From Actinomycetota bacterium (GTDB lineage Bacteria; Actinomycetota; Humimicrobiia; Humimicrobiales; Humimicrobiaceae), in contig JAFGDA010000105.1 in the NCBI GenBank assembly GCA_016932375.1, forward strand, positions 1 through 6,343: a stretch of DNA of 6,343 nucleotides, in the 5' to 3' direction. Of the stretch, positions 5,746 to 6,343 are shown in pieces. Positions within the stretch are counted from its first letter, which is position 1. Each line of letters opens with the position of its first letter. The notes under the pieces are model-generated. The model made no database searches and was not told where the DNA came from. It worked only from the letters and a program-made list of their open reading frames with translations. Position numbers and translations under genes: made by a program.

Positions 5746-5791
5746 TTTATGGTTTAATAAATATGATGTTTAAAATTTTGTTGGAGGTAAA

Positions 5792-6343
5792 ATGACTATC
5801 GAGTTATCAGCAGACAGGTTAAAATATGAATTTGATTATAAAAAACTTAATTGCAGTTCCACTGAAGAATTATCCCCGCTTGAAGGAATAATCGGGCAGG
5901 ACAGGGCAGTAAAAGCCCTTAAATTCGGCCTGAATATCGAAAATGGCGGTTTTAATATTTTTGTAGCAGGTCACCCGGGTACTGGAAGAATGACCGGAGT
6001 TAAGGGTTTTGTCGAAGAGCTTGCAAAAAGCAAGCCAGTTCCTCCAGACTGGTGCTATGTGAATAATTTTAAGAATTCTTATGAACCTCTTGCCATAGAG
6101 CTGCCTGCAGGCAAAGGCAGGGAGTTCGCTGAAGATATAAAAAATATGATAAATTCAATTAGGGAGCTCCTGACGGTAACTTTTGAAAGCAAGGATTATG
6201 GCGACAAAAAAGAAACTGTTACTAAAAATATAGAAGCAAAAAAAGAAAAACTTCTCCAGATTTTAAATGACAGGGTAAAAGACGATGGCTTTGTCCTGCG
6301 TAGCACGCAGATAGGACTGTTTATAATTCCTGCCCGGGATGGA
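5792..6343 (+). CDS. Lon-like ATP-dependent protease, AAA_32 type (N-terminal part)
   Basis: An open frame of 184 codons runs off the window. ATG at 5792 is preceded by GGAGG (5783-5787). The product matches the N-terminal region of Lon-related proteases with an AAA_32 ATPase module. LSPLEGIIGQDRAVKALKFG (27-46) is the family entry motif, and NIFVAGHPGTGR (55-66) is the Walker A loop. PPDWCYVNNF (84-93), the LPAGKG at 104-109, then a charged coiled-coil-like insert (about 112-160) and DGFVLRSTQIGLFIIPARDG (165-184) follow in family order. The full protein is usually around 750-800 aa and ends in a Ser-Lys Lon protease domain, which is outside the window and cannot be verified. Such enzymes are cytoplasmic and thought to degrade damaged or regulatory proteins. 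The Walker A lysine position is Arg66, which I believe is frequent in this family but did not check. The gene has its own upstream promoter candidate. Confidence 0.88.
   Translation, partial: MTIELSADRLKYEFDYKKLNCSSTEELSPLEGIIGQDRAVKALKFGLNIENGGFNIFVAGHPGTGRMTGVKGFVEELAKSKPVPPDWCYVNNFKNSYEPLAIELPAGKGREFAEDIKNMINSIRELLTVTFESKDYGDKKETVTKNIEAKKEKLLQILNDRVKDDGFVLRSTQIGLFIIPARDG

Larger units (their letters stand above)
5441..5791. other. Divergent intergenic region, 351 bp
   Basis: This AT-rich spacer lies between the DUF1858 gene (leftward) and the Lon-like gene (rightward). No open frame or tRNA is recognisable. It holds a rightward extended -10 promoter (5699-5707) and a 15-bp direct repeat (5618-5632, 5731-5745). 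A possible weak leftward -10 box, TATAAT at 5531-5526, lacks a good -35. A perfect TTGACA on the minus strand near 5465-5475 has no -10 at proper spacing. No riboswitch-like conserved fold could be recognised by eye. Confidence 0.6.

Overview
The window reads as chromosomal DNA from a bacterium of moderate-to-low GC content. Shine-Dalgarno sites are clear in front of several genes, both tRNA genes encode their CCA end, and promoter-like TATAAT boxes are frequent. A DUF1858 redox-disulfide protein hints at an anaerobic lifestyle. Nothing in the sequence fixes the phylum, and an uncultivated anaerobic lineage is only a guess.

Layout, left to right. (1) 27-2342, plus strand: a complete cytoplasmic glycoside hydrolase family 2 enzyme of the beta-mannosidase type, with a TTG start and both catalytic glutamates. 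(2) 2459-3392, minus strand: a two-gene unit whose frames overlap by 44 bp. It encodes a 107-aa putative antitoxin-like partner followed by a 217-aa AbiEii/DUF1814 nucleotidyltransferase, a family of toxin-antitoxin and phage-abortive systems. It is visibly more AT-rich than the hydrolase. (3) 3430-3876: a tRNA cluster on the minus strand, tRNA-Arg(ACG) then tRNA-Ser(GCU). Beyond the tRNA-Ser 3' end lies a second, degenerate copy of the tRNA-Ser locus. A perfect 55-bp direct repeat covers the tRNA 3' end and its flank, and a 14-bp near-repeat covers the tRNA 5' boundary, but the tRNA body has been replaced by unrelated hairpin-containing sequence. (4) 3898-5094, minus: an integral-membrane family 2 glycosyltransferase of the CrtQ/HpnB-like group. 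(5) 5234-5440, minus: a 68-aa DUF1858 protein with a CxxC motif. (6) 5441-5791: a divergent intergenic region with a good extended -10 promoter facing right and a 15-bp direct repeat. (7) 5792 to the window end, plus: the N-terminal 184 residues of a Lon-like AAA_32 protease.

The genes do not form one pathway. The most notable part is the junction between the tRNA-Ser locus and the AbiEii pair. A toxin-type nucleotidyltransferase gene sits just past a duplicated tRNA-Ser 3' end, which is the classic position of integrated accessory DNA. At least one characterised AbiEii-family toxin (mycobacterial MenT3) acts on tRNA 3' ends with a preference for tRNA-Ser. Two minus-strand genes, the AbiEii partner and the glycosyltransferase, have a TATAAT box directly against the ATG and no Shine-Dalgarno site, which suggests leaderless or nearly leaderless mRNAs.
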